This document shows positions 1 through 8,890 of a stretch of DNA of 64,000 nucleotides, one piece after another. Source of the DNA: Sinorhizobium fredii NGR234 (lineage in GTDB: Bacteria > Pseudomonadota > Alphaproteobacteria > Rhizobiales > Rhizobiaceae). The DNA lies in assembly GCF_000018545.1 (NCBI RefSeq), contig NC_012587.1:1178001-1242000 (forward strand), in the 5' to 3' direction. Below the pieces are notes generated by a model that was given only the letters and a program-made list of their open reading frames with translations, was not told the DNA's origin and did not search any database. Both the position numbers and the translations under genes were made by a program. How positions within the stretch are numbered: the stretch's first letter is position 1; each line of letters begins with the position of its first letter.

Positions 1-684
1 CATCGCGTCTTCGGCACCGACGGACTCGATGATTTCCTTCTCGCCGTCATGACCGTCGTCATCGTCGTCATCATCGTCGCGGCGGCGGCGTGCATCCACG
101 TCTTCGGAAATCGAGTCGACATCGACCATTGCGGCCATTTCGCCGCTGCTGCCTTCGTCGCTGGCGTCGGCCTGGACTTCTTCTTTTTGTTCGCTGGTCT
201 TGGCTTTCGCCCGACGGGTGCGCTTCGGCTTGGCCTTGGGCTTTTCCGCCTCTGCTTCCGCCTGGACTTCCGTCGCCGCTTCCGTCGTTTCGGCTACCCC
301 AGGGGCCTCGGCCTCTGCCGGAGCCTCGTCTTTCGGCGGCTCGACGACCTGTTCGCTTGCCGTTTCGACCGGCTCGATCTCTTCCTCGCGGCGGGCCTCT
401 TCGGCTTCCGCCTTCAAGAGCGCCTGACGATCGGCGAGGGGGATCTGGTAGTAGTCGGGGTGAATTTCGGCGAAGGCCAGGAAGCCGTGGCGATTGCCGC
501 CATAGTCCACGAAGGCGGCCTGGAGCGACGGCTCCACTCTGGTCACCTTCGCCAGATAGATATTGCCGCGGATTTGCTTCTTATGTTCCGATTCGAAATC
601 GAATTCTTCTATGCGGTTCCCGCGAACGACAACGACACGCGTCCCCTCTGAGTGGGACGCATCGATAAGCATTTTCTCTGCCAT
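1..684 (-). CDS. rne: Ribonuclease E, N-terminal part (cut by window start)
   Basis: Endoribonuclease of the RNA degradosome; it processes rRNA and starts mRNA decay. The minus strand reads from an ATG at 684 and shows the family N-terminus (MAEKMLIDASHSEG), then the S1-type stretch KKQIRGNIYLAKVTRVEPSL and AAFVDYGGNRHGFLAF. From about residue 90 the frame enters a long Glu/Ala/Lys/Pro-rich acidic segment, then runs of Arg and Asp. Such an insertion in the S1 domain is known from alphaproteobacterial RNase E. Only about 228 codons are visible; the catalytic core and scaffold lie outside the window. Open frames on the opposite strand here are shadows of this biased sequence. Confidence 0.93.
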   Translation of the reverse strand, partial: MAEKMLIDASHSEGTRVVVVRGNRIEEFDFESEHKKQIRGNIYLAKVTRVEPSLQAAFVDYGGNRHGFLAFAEIHPDYYQIPLADRQALLKAEAEEARREEEIEPVETASEQVVEPPKDEAPAEAEAPGVAETTEAATEVQAEAEAEKPKAKPKRTRRAKAKTSEQKEEVQADASDEGSSGEMAAMVDVDSISEDVDARRRRDDDDDDDDGHDGEKEIIESVGAEDAM

Positions 685-1418
685 CTAAGCTCTGCTCCTC
701 GGCGCAGAGGAACGGCAGACAGAGACACTTCGCGTGGAAGGCTGTCGAACACGTCGGAAACTGCGCCGGATGTGAAAGGTCCTGTTTGGCGCAGGTGAGG
801 GTGCAGCAGCCAGACGGCAGCCGGAACGATTTCGTCCCGGGGCCTCCTTACTCCTGACCGATACTGCTGAGTCACATCAAAGACCAAACAAGAATGCCAA
901 TGTCCTGGGCCTCGAGGGGAGGCCCGATGAATACGCCCACTTGCGGGCATTCGGTGAAAATCACCATCAAGAACTCCGGCCACCGCCGGAAATTGCGATC
1001 CAGTGTACGGGAGAAAATGCAGCGACGGCGGATGAACACCTGCGGCCGCGGAAGCATGATACGGTTGCAACCGGCTGTTCCGGCTCGATCACTTCGCTGG
1101 CGCCAAGCCTCTACAAAGCTCCGGCTGCCCGGCCGACGATTCTATCCCGTCAACACTTTCTCCTTGTGACGCTTTTATGTTTTCTATGTCACATTGGCAA
1201 GGGAAAAGCCTTTGCCGCCACAATATTGATCGATTCGCTTGCCCGGGTGAAATCTGGTGTTCGGAGAGCGTTGCATCGGTTTCGAACCTGTCGCATTGGT
1301 CCCTTCCGGTGACGCTGCGTCAAGGTTTGGTTAACCATGAAGGTTCATTGGTGGGTAAGCGATGGTTGCGGCTCTCTGGGCCTTGCGCCGGAACTCGAAT
1401 GACGATGGGGGAGCCCGG
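685..1418. promoter_or_regulatory. Divergent intergenic region with the rne leader
   Basis: About 730 bases without a convincing gene separate rne (leftward) from the amidase (rightward). Known rne genes carry long 5' leaders used for autoregulation, so much of this is probably the rne leader (inference). A dyad TGTGAC-N17-GTCACA lies at 1165-1193 and could be a protein-binding site. The ORFs here have no homologue I recognise and do not show the codon pattern of the flanking genes. Confidence 0.5.
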
Positions 1419-2678
1419 GTGAAGCCTTGCGCAACAGAGCTGCACTGGCCGCAGGCGAAGCGCCTGGCGCGTCGTGCCTTCCATGCGATTGCCGTCCTGG
1501 TGGCGGCGATGGCTGCCCCTTTGCCCGCCGCGCGCGCCGCCGACGGGGGGCCGCCTTTGTTGGCCTATGGGGCGCGAGTCGCCGGCGACGATGCGCGCAC
1601 GCGGCTCGTGATCGAATTCGACCGCAGCCCCGAATTTTCCATTCATTACGTAGCCAATCCGGTTCGCGTCATCATCGACCTGCCGGAGACGTCCTTTGGC
1701 CTGAAGCCGGAGAGCCTGGAGCCACGCGGGCTCTTCGACGCAATTCGCTATGGCGGGATGGGCGCGGGGGCCTCGCGGCTGGTGCTGTCCGCCAAGGGGC
1801 CGACGGAAGTGACCCATGCGGAAGTGAAGCCGGAGGAAGACGGCAAGGGCTTCCGCCTTATCGTCGATGCGGAGAAAATCGACGGGGCCCGCTTCGACAA
1901 GCTTCTCGGTGATCAGCAGTGGACGGGAACGGTGCGCGCCGCCAAGACCGACCGTCCGGCGCTTGCGCCGGCAAGGGCTCCGGGCGCATTCGTCATTGCC
2001 ATTGACGCGGGCCACGGCGGAATTGACACCGGCGCGATCGGCAGCGTCACCAAGACGGAGGAGAAGCACGTCACGCTCGCCTTTGCGCGCGAGCTGGTGG
2101 CGACGCTCAACCGTGAGGCCGGCATCGAAGCCTTCCTGACGCGGGACGGCGACGAGTTCCTGTCCTTGCCGCAGCGCGTCCAGATCGCCCGGCAGAAAGG
2201 CGCCAACCTGTTCATTTCGGTCCATGCCGATACGCTGAGGCAGAAGGACATCCGCGGTGCCACGGTCTACACGATCTCCGACAAGGCGTCCGACCACCTC
2301 GCGGCCGATCTGGCGGCGCGTGAAAACCTCTCGGATGAGATCGCCGGCATACCGCTGGAAAGCGAACCGGCTGAGGTCGCCGACATCCTCATCGATCTCA
2401 CCCGCCGCGAAACCCAGGCCTTTTCGGTCAACCTGGCGCGCAGCGTCGTCTCCTCCTTCGAAGGACAGATCGGGCTGATCAACAATCCCCACCGCCATGC
2501 CGGCTTCCGCGTCCTGCAGGCGCCGGACGTCCCTTCGGTCTTGCTCGAACTCGGCTTCATGTCGAACAAGGACGACGAGAAGCAGCTGCTCGATCCGGCG
2601 TGGCGCAAGAAGGTCTCGGAACTGCTGGCCGTTGCCGTTCGGCGCTATCGTCAGACGGCGGTGGCGAACGGCGGATGA
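1419..2678 (+). CDS. amiC: N-acetylmuramoyl-L-alanine amidase with AMIN domain (AmiC type)
   Basis: Zinc amidase that cuts the amide bond between MurNAc and the stem peptide, used in daughter-cell separation; periplasmic. A basic N-terminus and hydrophobic stretch ending PAARAADG looks like a signal peptide. An AMIN domain follows (about residues 30-140; IEFDRSPEFSIHYVANPVRV). The C-terminal Amidase_3 domain has IAIDAGHGGIDTGAIG (zinc His), KTEEKHVTLAFA (zinc Glu), FISVHADT (zinc His) and LLELGFMSNKDDE (catalytic Glu). I chose the GTG at 1419 because GGGGGAG precedes it by 5 bases; an in-frame ATG at 1362 would add 19 residues without signal-peptide character. Next to PBP1A it forms a cell-wall gene pair. 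Confidence 0.9.
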   Translation: MKPCATELHWPQAKRLARRAFHAIAVLVAAMAAPLPAARAADGGPPLLAYGARVAGDDARTRLVIEFDRSPEFSIHYVANPVRVIIDLPETSFGLKPESLEPRGLFDAIRYGGMGAGASRLVLSAKGPTEVTHAEVKPEEDGKGFRLIVDAEKIDGARFDKLLGDQQWTGTVRAAKTDRPALAPARAPGAFVIAIDAGHGGIDTGAIGSVTKTEEKHVTLAFARELVATLNREAGIEAFLTRDGDEFLSLPQRVQIARQKGANLFISVHADTLRQKDIRGATVYTISDKASDHLAADLAARENLSDEIAGIPLESEPAEVADILIDLTRRETQAFSVNLARSVVSSFEGQIGLINNPHRHAGFRVLQAPDVPSVLLELGFMSNKDDEKQLLDPAWRKKVSELLAVAVRRYRQTAVANGG

Positions 2679-3003
2679 TCGGAGCCACCCTGCGCCTGCG
2701 GGAAGTGATTTGTGTCGCCGGCGTAACAGAGATATGCTTTTCAGCGAGATGCGCACGGTATAACCGACAACCAGCCCTATTTTACTCACAATCCGGGCCT
2801 TTGGGGGGAAGGGCGTCCCGATTTGTTGGGAAACGATGTTGAAGCTTGAGTTTCCTCGCCATATGAGGGAACCCGCGAAGCGTGTAGCCGTCGTGCCAGG
2901 CGATTTTCGACGAAAACGTTCGGCGCGGGCTTTCTGCTTGCGACAGTGGGGTCCTGCGAATGGCGACCCGGCAATGGGACAATAAGGTACCGGTATCTGG
3001 CTG
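2679..3003. other. Intergenic region, amiC to mrcA
   Basis: About 325 bases with no gene I can support. It probably carries the mrcA promoter. No clear terminator hairpin with a T-run was seen after amiC. Confidence 0.4.
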
Positions 3004-5457
3004 ATGATCAGACTGATAGGATATTTTTTCGGCATTGGTGCGTTTCTGCTGCTCGGCGCCGCCGCGGCTGTCGCGATCTATCTGGGCGCGATCACCAAGG
3101 ATCTCCCGGACTATGAGGTGCTGGCCAAGTATGCGCCGCCGGTCACGACGCGTTTTCACGCCGGAAACGGTGCGCTGATTGCCGAATATGCGCGCGAACG
3201 CCGCCTCTATCTGCCGATCCAGGCGATACCGGATCGCGTCAAGGCGGCCTTCATCTCCGCCGAGGACAAGAACTTCTACAAGCATCCGGGCGTCGACGTC
3301 ACCGGCCTCGCCCGCGCCATTGCCGTCAACCTCCAGAATTTCGGCTCGGGCCGGCGCCCGGTCGGTGCCTCGACGATCACCCAGCAGGTGGCGAAGAACT
3401 TCCTGCTGACCGCCGATCAGACGATCGACCGCAAGATCAAGGAGGCGATACTCTCCTTCCGCATCGAGCAGGCCTACACCAAGGATCGCATTCTCGAGCT
3501 CTATCTGAACGAGATCTTCTTCGGCCTGAATTCCTACGGCGTCGCCGGCGCGTCGCTCACCTATTTCGACAAGTCCGTCACGGAACTGACGGTTGCCGAG
3601 GCCGCCTATCTTGCTGCCCTGCCGAAAGGACCGGCCAACTATCACCCGTTCCGCAAGACCGAAGCGGCGATCGAGCGTCGCAACTGGGTGATCGACCGCA
3701 TGGTTGAGAACGGCTATGTGAGCAAGCCGGATGGCGAGGAGGCGAAGAAACAGCCTCTCGGCGTCACGCCGCGGCGCGGTGGCGCCCATCTTTTCGCCTC
3801 GGACTACTTCGCCGAAGAGGTCCGTCGGCAGATCATCCAGAAATATGGCGACAATGCCCTTTACGAAGGCGGTCTCTCGGTGCGCACGTCGCTTGATCCG
3901 CAGTTGCAGATCATCGCCCGCAAGGCGCTGCAGGACGGGCTGTTGAGCTATGACGAGCGCCGTGGCTTTCACGGACCGGTCAAGACGATCGAGATCGGCG
4001 GCGACTGGGGCGAGCCCCTGAGCAAGGTCCCGGCACTGAACGACGTTCCGGAGTGGAAACTCGCCGTCGTGCTCGCCGTCGATGGCGAAGGCGCCGAGAT
4101 CGGCATCCAGCCGGAGAAGGAAGCGTCCGGCCAGATCGTTGCGGAACGCGTCACCGGATACATTTCCGCAGAGAACATGAAATGGGCCTATCGCTCCGCC
4201 GGCGGCCAGCGCAAGACGGCGACGTCCCCCGAGGGGGCTGTCGGCCCCGGCGATGTCGTCTATGTCGAGCCGCTCGAGAAACAGGGCCAGTATCGGCTTC
4301 GCCAGCCGCCGAAGGTCCAGGGGGGCCTTGTGGCGATGGACCCGCATACGGGCCGCGTGCTGGCGATGGTCGGCGGCTTCTCCTACGGTCAGTCGGAGTT
4401 CAACCGCGCCACGCAGGCGATGCGCCAGCCCGGCTCGTCGTTCAAACCCTTCGTCTATGCGGCTGCCCTCGACAACGGCTATACGCCCGCCTCGGTCATT
4501 CTCGATGCGCCGATCGAGATTGTCGCCGGCGGTCAGGTATGGCGCCCGGAAAACTACGGCGGCGGCTCCGCCGGACCTTCGACGCTGCGCCTCGGCATCG
4601 AGAAGTCGCGCAATCTGATGACGGTGCGGCTTGCCAACGACATGGGCATGAATCTCGTCGCCGAATATGCCGAGCGCTTCGGCATCTACGACAAGATGCC
4701 GCCGCTTCTTTCCATGTCGCTCGGCTCCGGGGAGACGACCGTGCTTCGCATGGTGTCGGCCTATGCGGTTATCGCCAATGGCGGCAAGCAGATCAAACCG
4801 TCGCTGATCGACCGCATCCAGGACCGCTACGGCAAGACGATTTTCCGCCACGAGGACCGCACCTGCGACAATTGCAACGCCGACGATTGGGCCGAGCAGG
4901 AGGAGCCGGTCCTGACCGACAACCGCCAGCAGGTCCTCGATCCGATGACCTCCTTCCAGATCACCTCGATGATGGAGGGCGTGATCGCGCGGGGTACGGC
5001 CGCCGGCAAGATCCAGCTGGATCGCCCCGTCGCCGGCAAGACCGGCACGACCAACGACGAGAAGGACGCCTGGTTCGTCGGCTATACGCCCGATCTCGTC
5101 GCCGGTCTCTATCTGGGCTTCGACGATCCGGCGCCGCTCGGCCGTGGTGCGACCGGCGGCAGCCTCTCGGCGCCGATCTTCAACGCCTTCATGCAGCAGG
5201 CCGTCAAGGGCACGCAGCCCGGCAAATTCGTGGTTCCGGAAGGCATGAGCCTCATCCCGGTCAACCGGAAGACCGGCATGGCGGCGGTCGAAGGCGAACC
5301 GGACACGATCATCGAAGCCTTCAAGCCGGGGACCGGTCCGGCCGAAACCTTCTCGGTGATCGGCGACCTCGACGAATATGCCCCGCCGGAGGAAATCTTG
5401 AGGAACTCCCCGCAGGCCAACCAGGCCGTGACCTCCGGCTCCAACGGCCTCTTCTGA
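3004..5457 (+). CDS. mrcA: Penicillin-binding protein 1A, bifunctional transglycosylase/transpeptidase
   Basis: Class A PBP (817 residues, usual length) that polymerises lipid II and cross-links peptidoglycan, anchored in the inner membrane. One N-terminal membrane segment (about residues 7-28) is followed by the glycosyltransferase domain with AEDKNFYKHPGVDVTGLAR (catalytic Glu near residue 88) and GASTITQQVAKNF. The transpeptidase domain shows SSFKPF (active Ser near 479), SRN (near 536) and KTGTTNDEKDAWF (near 678). The OB-like insert between them is typical of PBP1A. It lies after the amidase in the same direction and ends at a strong hairpin at 5473-5508. Confidence 0.96.
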   Translation: MIRLIGYFFGIGAFLLLGAAAAVAIYLGAITKDLPDYEVLAKYAPPVTTRFHAGNGALIAEYARERRLYLPIQAIPDRVKAAFISAEDKNFYKHPGVDVTGLARAIAVNLQNFGSGRRPVGASTITQQVAKNFLLTADQTIDRKIKEAILSFRIEQAYTKDRILELYLNEIFFGLNSYGVAGASLTYFDKSVTELTVAEAAYLAALPKGPANYHPFRKTEAAIERRNWVIDRMVENGYVSKPDGEEAKKQPLGVTPRRGGAHLFASDYFAEEVRRQIIQKYGDNALYEGGLSVRTSLDPQLQIIARKALQDGLLSYDERRGFHGPVKTIEIGGDWGEPLSKVPALNDVPEWKLAVVLAVDGEGAEIGIQPEKEASGQIVAERVTGYISAENMKWAYRSAGGQRKTATSPEGAVGPGDVVYVEPLEKQGQYRLRQPPKVQGGLVAMDPHTGRVLAMVGGFSYGQSEFNRATQAMRQPGSSFKPFVYAAALDNGYTPASVILDAPIEIVAGGQVWRPENYGGGSAGPSTLRLGIEKSRNLMTVRLANDMGMNLVAEYAERFGIYDKMPPLLSMSLGSGETTVLRMVSAYAVIANGGKQIKPSLIDRIQDRYGKTIFRHEDRTCDNCNADDWAEQEEPVLTDNRQQVLDPMTSFQITSMMEGVIARGTAAGKIQLDRPVAGKTGTTNDEKDAWFVGYTPDLVAGLYLGFDDPAPLGRGATGGSLSAPIFNAFMQQAVKGTQPGKFVVPEGMSLIPVNRKTGMAAVEGEPDTIIEAFKPGTGPAETFSVIGDLDEYAPPEEILRNSPQANQAVTSGSNGLF

Positions 5458-5472
5458 GCCTTATGTTCAAGA

Positions 5473-5508
5473 CGATGCCCGTCGCCTTTACATCGGCGGC
5501 GGGCATCG
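5473..5508 (+). terminator. Hairpin after mrcA
   Basis: A 14-bp stem (CGATGCCCGTCGCC against GGCGGCGGGCATCG, one G-U pair) with an 8-base loop follows the mrcA stop by 15 bases. Only a weak T-rich tail follows, so intrinsic termination is probable but not certain. Confidence 0.55.
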
Positions 5509-5553
5509 CTATTTGACCCTCACATTTCTCCATGCACATCAAGAAGCAGGACC

Positions 5554-6685
5554 ATGCGCAGCGAAATCGAGAACATTGTCGACGAAATCAAGCAGGCCAT
5601 AAGCCTGCTGAGGAGGCATCTTTGACTGGGACCAGGCGCTAAGACGACTGGACTGGTTGAACAACAAGGCGGAAGATCCGACGCTCTGGAACGATGCCGG
5701 AGAAGCCCAGAAACTGATGCGCGAGCGCCAGCAGCTCGACGACAGCATCACCGGGCTGCGCCGTTTCGAGCAGCAGCTCAGCGATAACATCGAGCTGATC
5801 GAACTCGGCGAAGAGGAAGGCGATTCGGCCATCGTCACCGAGGCCGAGGAAGCGCTCCGGCAGCTGCGCAACGAGGCTTCGAAGAAGCAGGTCGAGGCCA
5901 TGCTTTCGGGCGAGGCGGACCAGAACGACACCTATCTCGAAGTCCACTCCGGCGCCGGCGGCACCGAGAGCCAGGACTGGGCCAACATGCTGCTTCGCAT
6001 GTATTCCCGCTGGGCGGAGCGCCAGGGCTACAAGGTGGAGCTCATGGAAATCCAGGACGGGGAAGAGGCCGGCATCAAGTCGGCGACGCTGCTCGTCAAG
6101 GGCCACAACGCCTATGGCTGGCTGAAGACGGAATCGGGCGTCCATCGGCTCGTCCGCATCTCGCCCTATGACAGCAACGCCCGCCGTCACACCTCGTTTT
6201 CGTCCATCTGGGTCTATCCGGTCGTCGACGATTCGATCCAGATCGACATCAACGAAGGCGATTGCCGTATCGACACCTACCGCTCGTCGGGCGCCGGCGG
6301 CCAGCACGTCAACACCACCGACTCGGCGGTGCGGATCACGCACATGCCGAGCGGCATCGTCGTGCAGTGCCAGCAGGAGCGTTCGCAGCATAAGAACCGC
6401 GCCAAGGCCTGGGACATGCTGCGCGCCCGGCTCTATGAAGCGGAGCTCAAGAAGCGCGAGGACGCCGCCAATGCCGAAGCGGCGTCGAAGACCGACATCG
6501 GCTGGGGGCATCAGATCCGCTCCTATGTCCTGCAGCCCTATCAGCTGGTGAAGGACCTGCGGACCGGCGTCGAAAGCACGAGCCCGGGCGATGTGCTCGA
6601 CGGCGAGCTCAACGAGTTCATGGAGGCGGCGCTTGCCCACCGCGTCAGCGGCGGGGCGGATGCGGTCGTCGAGGATCTGGGCTGA
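5554..6685 (+). CDS. prfB: Peptide chain release factor 2 (programmed +1 frameshift)
   Basis: RF2 ends translation at UGA and UAA. The gene is split over two frames. The first 23 codons from the ATG at 5554 end in CTT TGA at 5620-5625, and the rest continues in the +1 frame from GAC at 5624 to the stop at 6685. The joined product of about 376 residues has the usual RF2 length. The GGQ peptidyl-hydrolase motif is in [16 protein letters not shown]. The stop-recognition loop reads [13 protein letters not shown], that is SPY where E. coli has SPF. The second frame alone, which appears to start at TTG 5657, is not the true start. An inverted-repeat terminator follows at 6711. Confidence 0.96.
5611..5626 (+). 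promoter_or_regulatory. prfB: prfB programmed +1 frameshift site
   Basis: AGGAGGCATCTTTGAC contains all known elements: an internal Shine-Dalgarno AGGAGG, a slippery CTT at 5620, an in-frame UGA at 5623 and a following C, which makes UGA a weak stop. When RF2 is scarce the ribosome slips and makes more RF2. This is the established autoregulatory mechanism. Confidence 0.95.
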
Positions 6686-6710
6686 CTTTCCCTGAGAAAT
6701 GGGTGCGATC

Positions 6711-6738
6711 ACGGCCGGGCTCCCCGGCCGTTTTCTTT
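6711..6738 (+). terminator. Intrinsic terminator after prfB
   Basis: Stem ACGGCCGGG/CCCGGCCGT with a 3-base loop, then TTTCTTTT. It lies 25 bases after the prfB stop and just before the end of the convergent gene at 6745, which it may also serve. Confidence 0.85.
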
Positions 6739-6744
6739 TGAGGT

Positions 6745-7233
6745 TCAGTTGCTCGCGCGCTCGATCTTGATGTCGCCGACTTCGTCGATCAGCACGGTCC
6801 AGGATTCCGGTTCGGTGGCGGAAGGGTCCGTCTTCAGATAAACGGTTGCATGCATTCCCGGCTGCCGCGTGATGCCTGTCGAAGTTTCGGGACGAATGTC
6901 GGTGACGAAGGGCTTCATCGCCGAGAATTCCTCGAGCTCGGCGGAAGAGACCACCTTCGGGCCGGCCGGCGTCACGGCGATCTGCTGGAGATGGATGCGT
7001 GCGGTGCCGTCCGTCTGCCGCACGGCGATCAGCTTGTAATAGCCGCGCTGTGCGGCTCTGGCCCCTTGCGCGCTGCCGGCCGGATCGTCCGACGGTGCGC
7101 CACCGGCCCCGTCCTCCCAGTGGCCCGTACTCGTCACGAACGTGACGTTCGAGGGTACGATGTCGCTTTCCTGCGCCCGCGGAGCGGCGGCGGTTAGGAC
7201 CAGGCAAAGCGCGATCAACAGGGACTTGTGCAT
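6745..7233 (-). CDS. Secreted hypothetical protein
   Basis: 162 residues from the ATG at 7233, preceded by GAGGG. The N-terminus MHKSLLIALCLVLTAAAPRAQ is a clear Sec signal peptide, so the product should be periplasmic. The mature part has no motif I recognise; it is rich in Thr and beta-prone, with one Trp near the C-terminus (ESWTVLIDEVGDIKIE). A longer frame from 7269 exists but lacks a signal-peptide start. It is followed upstream by nadK in the same direction, 67 bases away. Confidence 0.75.
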   Translation of the reverse strand: MHKSLLIALCLVLTAAAPRAQESDIVPSNVTFVTSTGHWEDGAGGAPSDDPAGSAQGARAAQRGYYKLIAVRQTDGTARIHLQQIAVTPAGPKVVSSAELEEFSAMKPFVTDIRPETSTGITRQPGMHATVYLKTDPSATEPESWTVLIDEVGDIKIERASN

Positions 7234-7300
7234 CGTCAACAATCCCTCGCAGGCGGCATTGGATGACAACCGCTTCTGCGGAATACCATATCGGGTGATT

Positions 7301-8071
7301 TCAATTGGAGAACTGCTCGGCGAGAATCCGGTCGGACCAGGAGTGATCCGGATCGGACAGGATGCGGGCCGTCAGCTTTTCCGATTCGGCGATCCGCACC
7401 CGGACGACCGACTTGACCTCCTGGTGATCGGCAACGGCATTGACCGGCCGCTTTTCGGCCTCGAGGATCTCGATCTCGACGGTCACGCGATTGGGAAGCA
7501 GCGCGCCGCGCCAGCGACGCGGCCGGAAAGGACTGACCGGGGTGAGGGCAAGAAGAGGCGCCTCCAGCGGCAGGATCGGCCCGTGCGCGGACAGGTTGTA
7601 TGCGGTCGAGCCGGCCGGCGTCGCGAGCAGCAGCCCGTCGCAGGTCAGTTCATCCAGCCGCACCTTGCCGTCGACGATGACCTTGAGCTTGGCGGCCTGG
7701 TAGGACTGCCGGAACAGATAGACCTCGTTGATCGCCAGCGCAGTGAATGCATTTCCAGTCACGTCGACCGTGCGCATTTCCAGGGGGTGAAAGGCGTTGT
7801 CGACGGCGCTGGCGATGCGCTCGCGCAGGTCCTCGGTGCTGTAGCGGTTCATCAGAAAGCCGACCGAGCCGCGATTCATGCCGTAGACGCGCTTGCCGCT
7901 GTTCATCGTCTTGTGCAGCGTGTGCAGCATGAAGCCGTCGCCGCCGAGCGCGACGATCACGTCCGCCTGGTCCGGATCGTGGTCTCCGTATATCGCCTTG
8001 AGCTCTTTCGCCGCCTTCTGCGCCTCGTCGGCCGTCGAGGCGATGAAGGCAAGTGTGCTGAACTGGGTCAT
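7301..8071 (-). CDS. nadK: NAD kinase
   Basis: Phosphorylates NAD to NADP in the cytosol (256 residues, normal for rhizobia). Visible family motifs are VIVALGGDGFMLHTLH (GGDG ATP/NAD motif, near residue 45) and LLLATPAGSTAYNLSAHGPI (the conserved region that ends in NLSAHGP). Start ATG at 8071. It is the last host gene before the tRNA-Thr that carries the prophage. Confidence 0.95.
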   Translation of the reverse strand: MTQFSTLAFIASTADEAQKAAKELKAIYGDHDPDQADVIVALGGDGFMLHTLHKTMNSGKRVYGMNRGSVGFLMNRYSTEDLRERIASAVDNAFHPLEMRTVDVTGNAFTALAINEVYLFRQSYQAAKLKVIVDGKVRLDELTCDGLLLATPAGSTAYNLSAHGPILPLEAPLLALTPVSPFRPRRWRGALLPNRVTVEIEILEAEKRPVNAVADHQEVKSVVRVRIAESEKLTARILSDPDHSWSDRILAEQFSN

Positions 8072-8226
8072 GCATTCAGTCCGTTGTTGTTCTATGCGGC
8101 GCGGCGATCGACGCCACGCCTAATTTTCTGTCACGCCGCTGCGGCAAGTGCACCCGAAATTTTCAGGGGCGCCGCATTTTTGCTTTACACCGGGAGGGAA
8201 TATGGTAACTCCCGTGGTCGAAGCGT

Positions 8227-8302
8227 GCCCTTATAGCTCAGTTGGTAGAGCGGCTGATTTGTAATCAGTAGGTCGGGAGTTCGAGTCTCTCTGGGGGCAC
8301 CA
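8227..8302 (+). tRNA. tRNA-Thr (anticodon TGT)
   Basis: 76 nucleotides with encoded CCA. Acceptor GCCCTTA pairs with TGGGGGC, D-arm GCTC/GAGC, anticodon stem GCTGA/TCAGT around TTTGTAA (anticodon TGT), and T-arm GGGAG/CTCTC with TTCGAGT. The 3' 50 bases are repeated at 40220-40269, so this tRNA is the integration site of the prophage and has been rebuilt by phage-borne DNA. Confidence 0.97.
8253..8302 (+). repeat. attL core (50-bp direct repeat inside tRNA-Thr)
   Basis: Identical to 40220-40269 over 50 bases, from the base before the anticodon stem to the terminal CCA. Sequence identity stops at both edges, which defines the crossover region of a tyrosine-integrase attachment site. Confidence 0.95.
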
Positions 8303-8348
8303 AAAATTTCAACCACTTAGCTCCTCCCGATTCTGCCAAACTCTCACC

Positions 8349-8369
8349 AGGGTAACATCTGGGGTAACA
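8349..8369 (+). promoter_or_regulatory. Putative integrase arm-type sites, left
   Basis: Two direct copies of GGGTAACA whose GGGTAAC cores start 12 bases apart (8350 and 8362), 47 bases inside attL. An inverted GTTACCCG lies at 8403-8410. The same pair occurs near attR at 40072-40091. Symmetric repeats near both ends of an integrated element are typical of arm-type integrase binding sites; the assignment is inference. Confidence 0.55.
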
Positions 8370-8443
8370 GAAGCGCTTGCTAGTCGCTTTGGCTGACCGT
8401 CCGTTACCCGTGACCTTACCGGCCGTTTGAGAATCAGCAAACG

Positions 8444-8470
8444 AAAAACCCGCCCCATCAGCGGAGCGGG
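8444..8470 (-). terminator. Intrinsic terminator for the leftward gene at 8495
   Basis: On the minus strand CCCGCTCC, a 6-base loop and GGGGCGGG are followed by TTTTT, 25 bases past the stop of the gene at 8495. Confidence 0.8.
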
Positions 8471-8494
8471 CTCATGTCTCGCGTTTGGCAGGCC

Positions 8495-8890
8495 TCATGC
8501 GTCCGCTTTAAGCTTCTTGAGCATTTCGACCTGTGCAGCCATTCCGGCCGCCTCGGCCGCATGAACGGTAAGGCTTTCCCCGCAACGCACCGAGTATTTC
8601 AAGAGGAGCCAAGCGCGCTGCGCACCTGCATCCGGGTCTGACGGAGGAATGGCCTTCGCCACATCCACCGCGGCGCCTGCGAACTCGTTCAGGACTTCGA
8701 TCAAGCTCTCCACCTCGTCTCCTGCGCCGTTATAGTCATCACCTCGGAAGAAGCGCGGCTGATTGACGATGCCTGTCAGGGCCTCGCGAGCGAGTTCTAC
8801 AGCGTCATACAGGCTGTTGAGTTCAGACATAGAAAGCCTGGCAAGGCGCTGTTCGGGGTTGGCGAACGGGTTCATCGTGTTCTCAGTCAT
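8495..8890 (-). CDS. Hypothetical prophage protein
   Basis: 131 residues from the ATG at 8890. The start overlaps the stop of the upstream gene as ATGA (8887-8890), so the two are co-translated. It is a soluble, mostly helical protein with no signal peptide (MTENTMNPFANPEQRLARLS; VESLIEVLNEFAGAAVDVAK). I do not recognise the family. It ends at the terminator at 8444-8470. Confidence 0.65.
   Translation of the reverse strand: MTENTMNPFANPEQRLARLSMSELNSLYDAVELAREALTGIVNQPRFFRGDDYNGAGDEVESLIEVLNEFAGAAVDVAKAIPPSDPDAGAQRAWLLLKYSVRCGESLTVHAAEAAGMAAQVEMLKKLKADA

Noticed and set aside
49..668. Plus-strand open frames opposite rne
   Set aside because: The minus strand encodes RNase E with clear family sequence; the plus frames are its complement in a repetitive segment.
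2782..4851. 689-codon minus-strand frame opposite mrcA
   Set aside because: Antisense to a clear PBP1A gene, with no recognisable domains.
5639..7207. 522-codon minus-strand frame across prfB and the next gene
   Set aside because: Antisense to prfB, no ribosome site, and it runs through a terminator.
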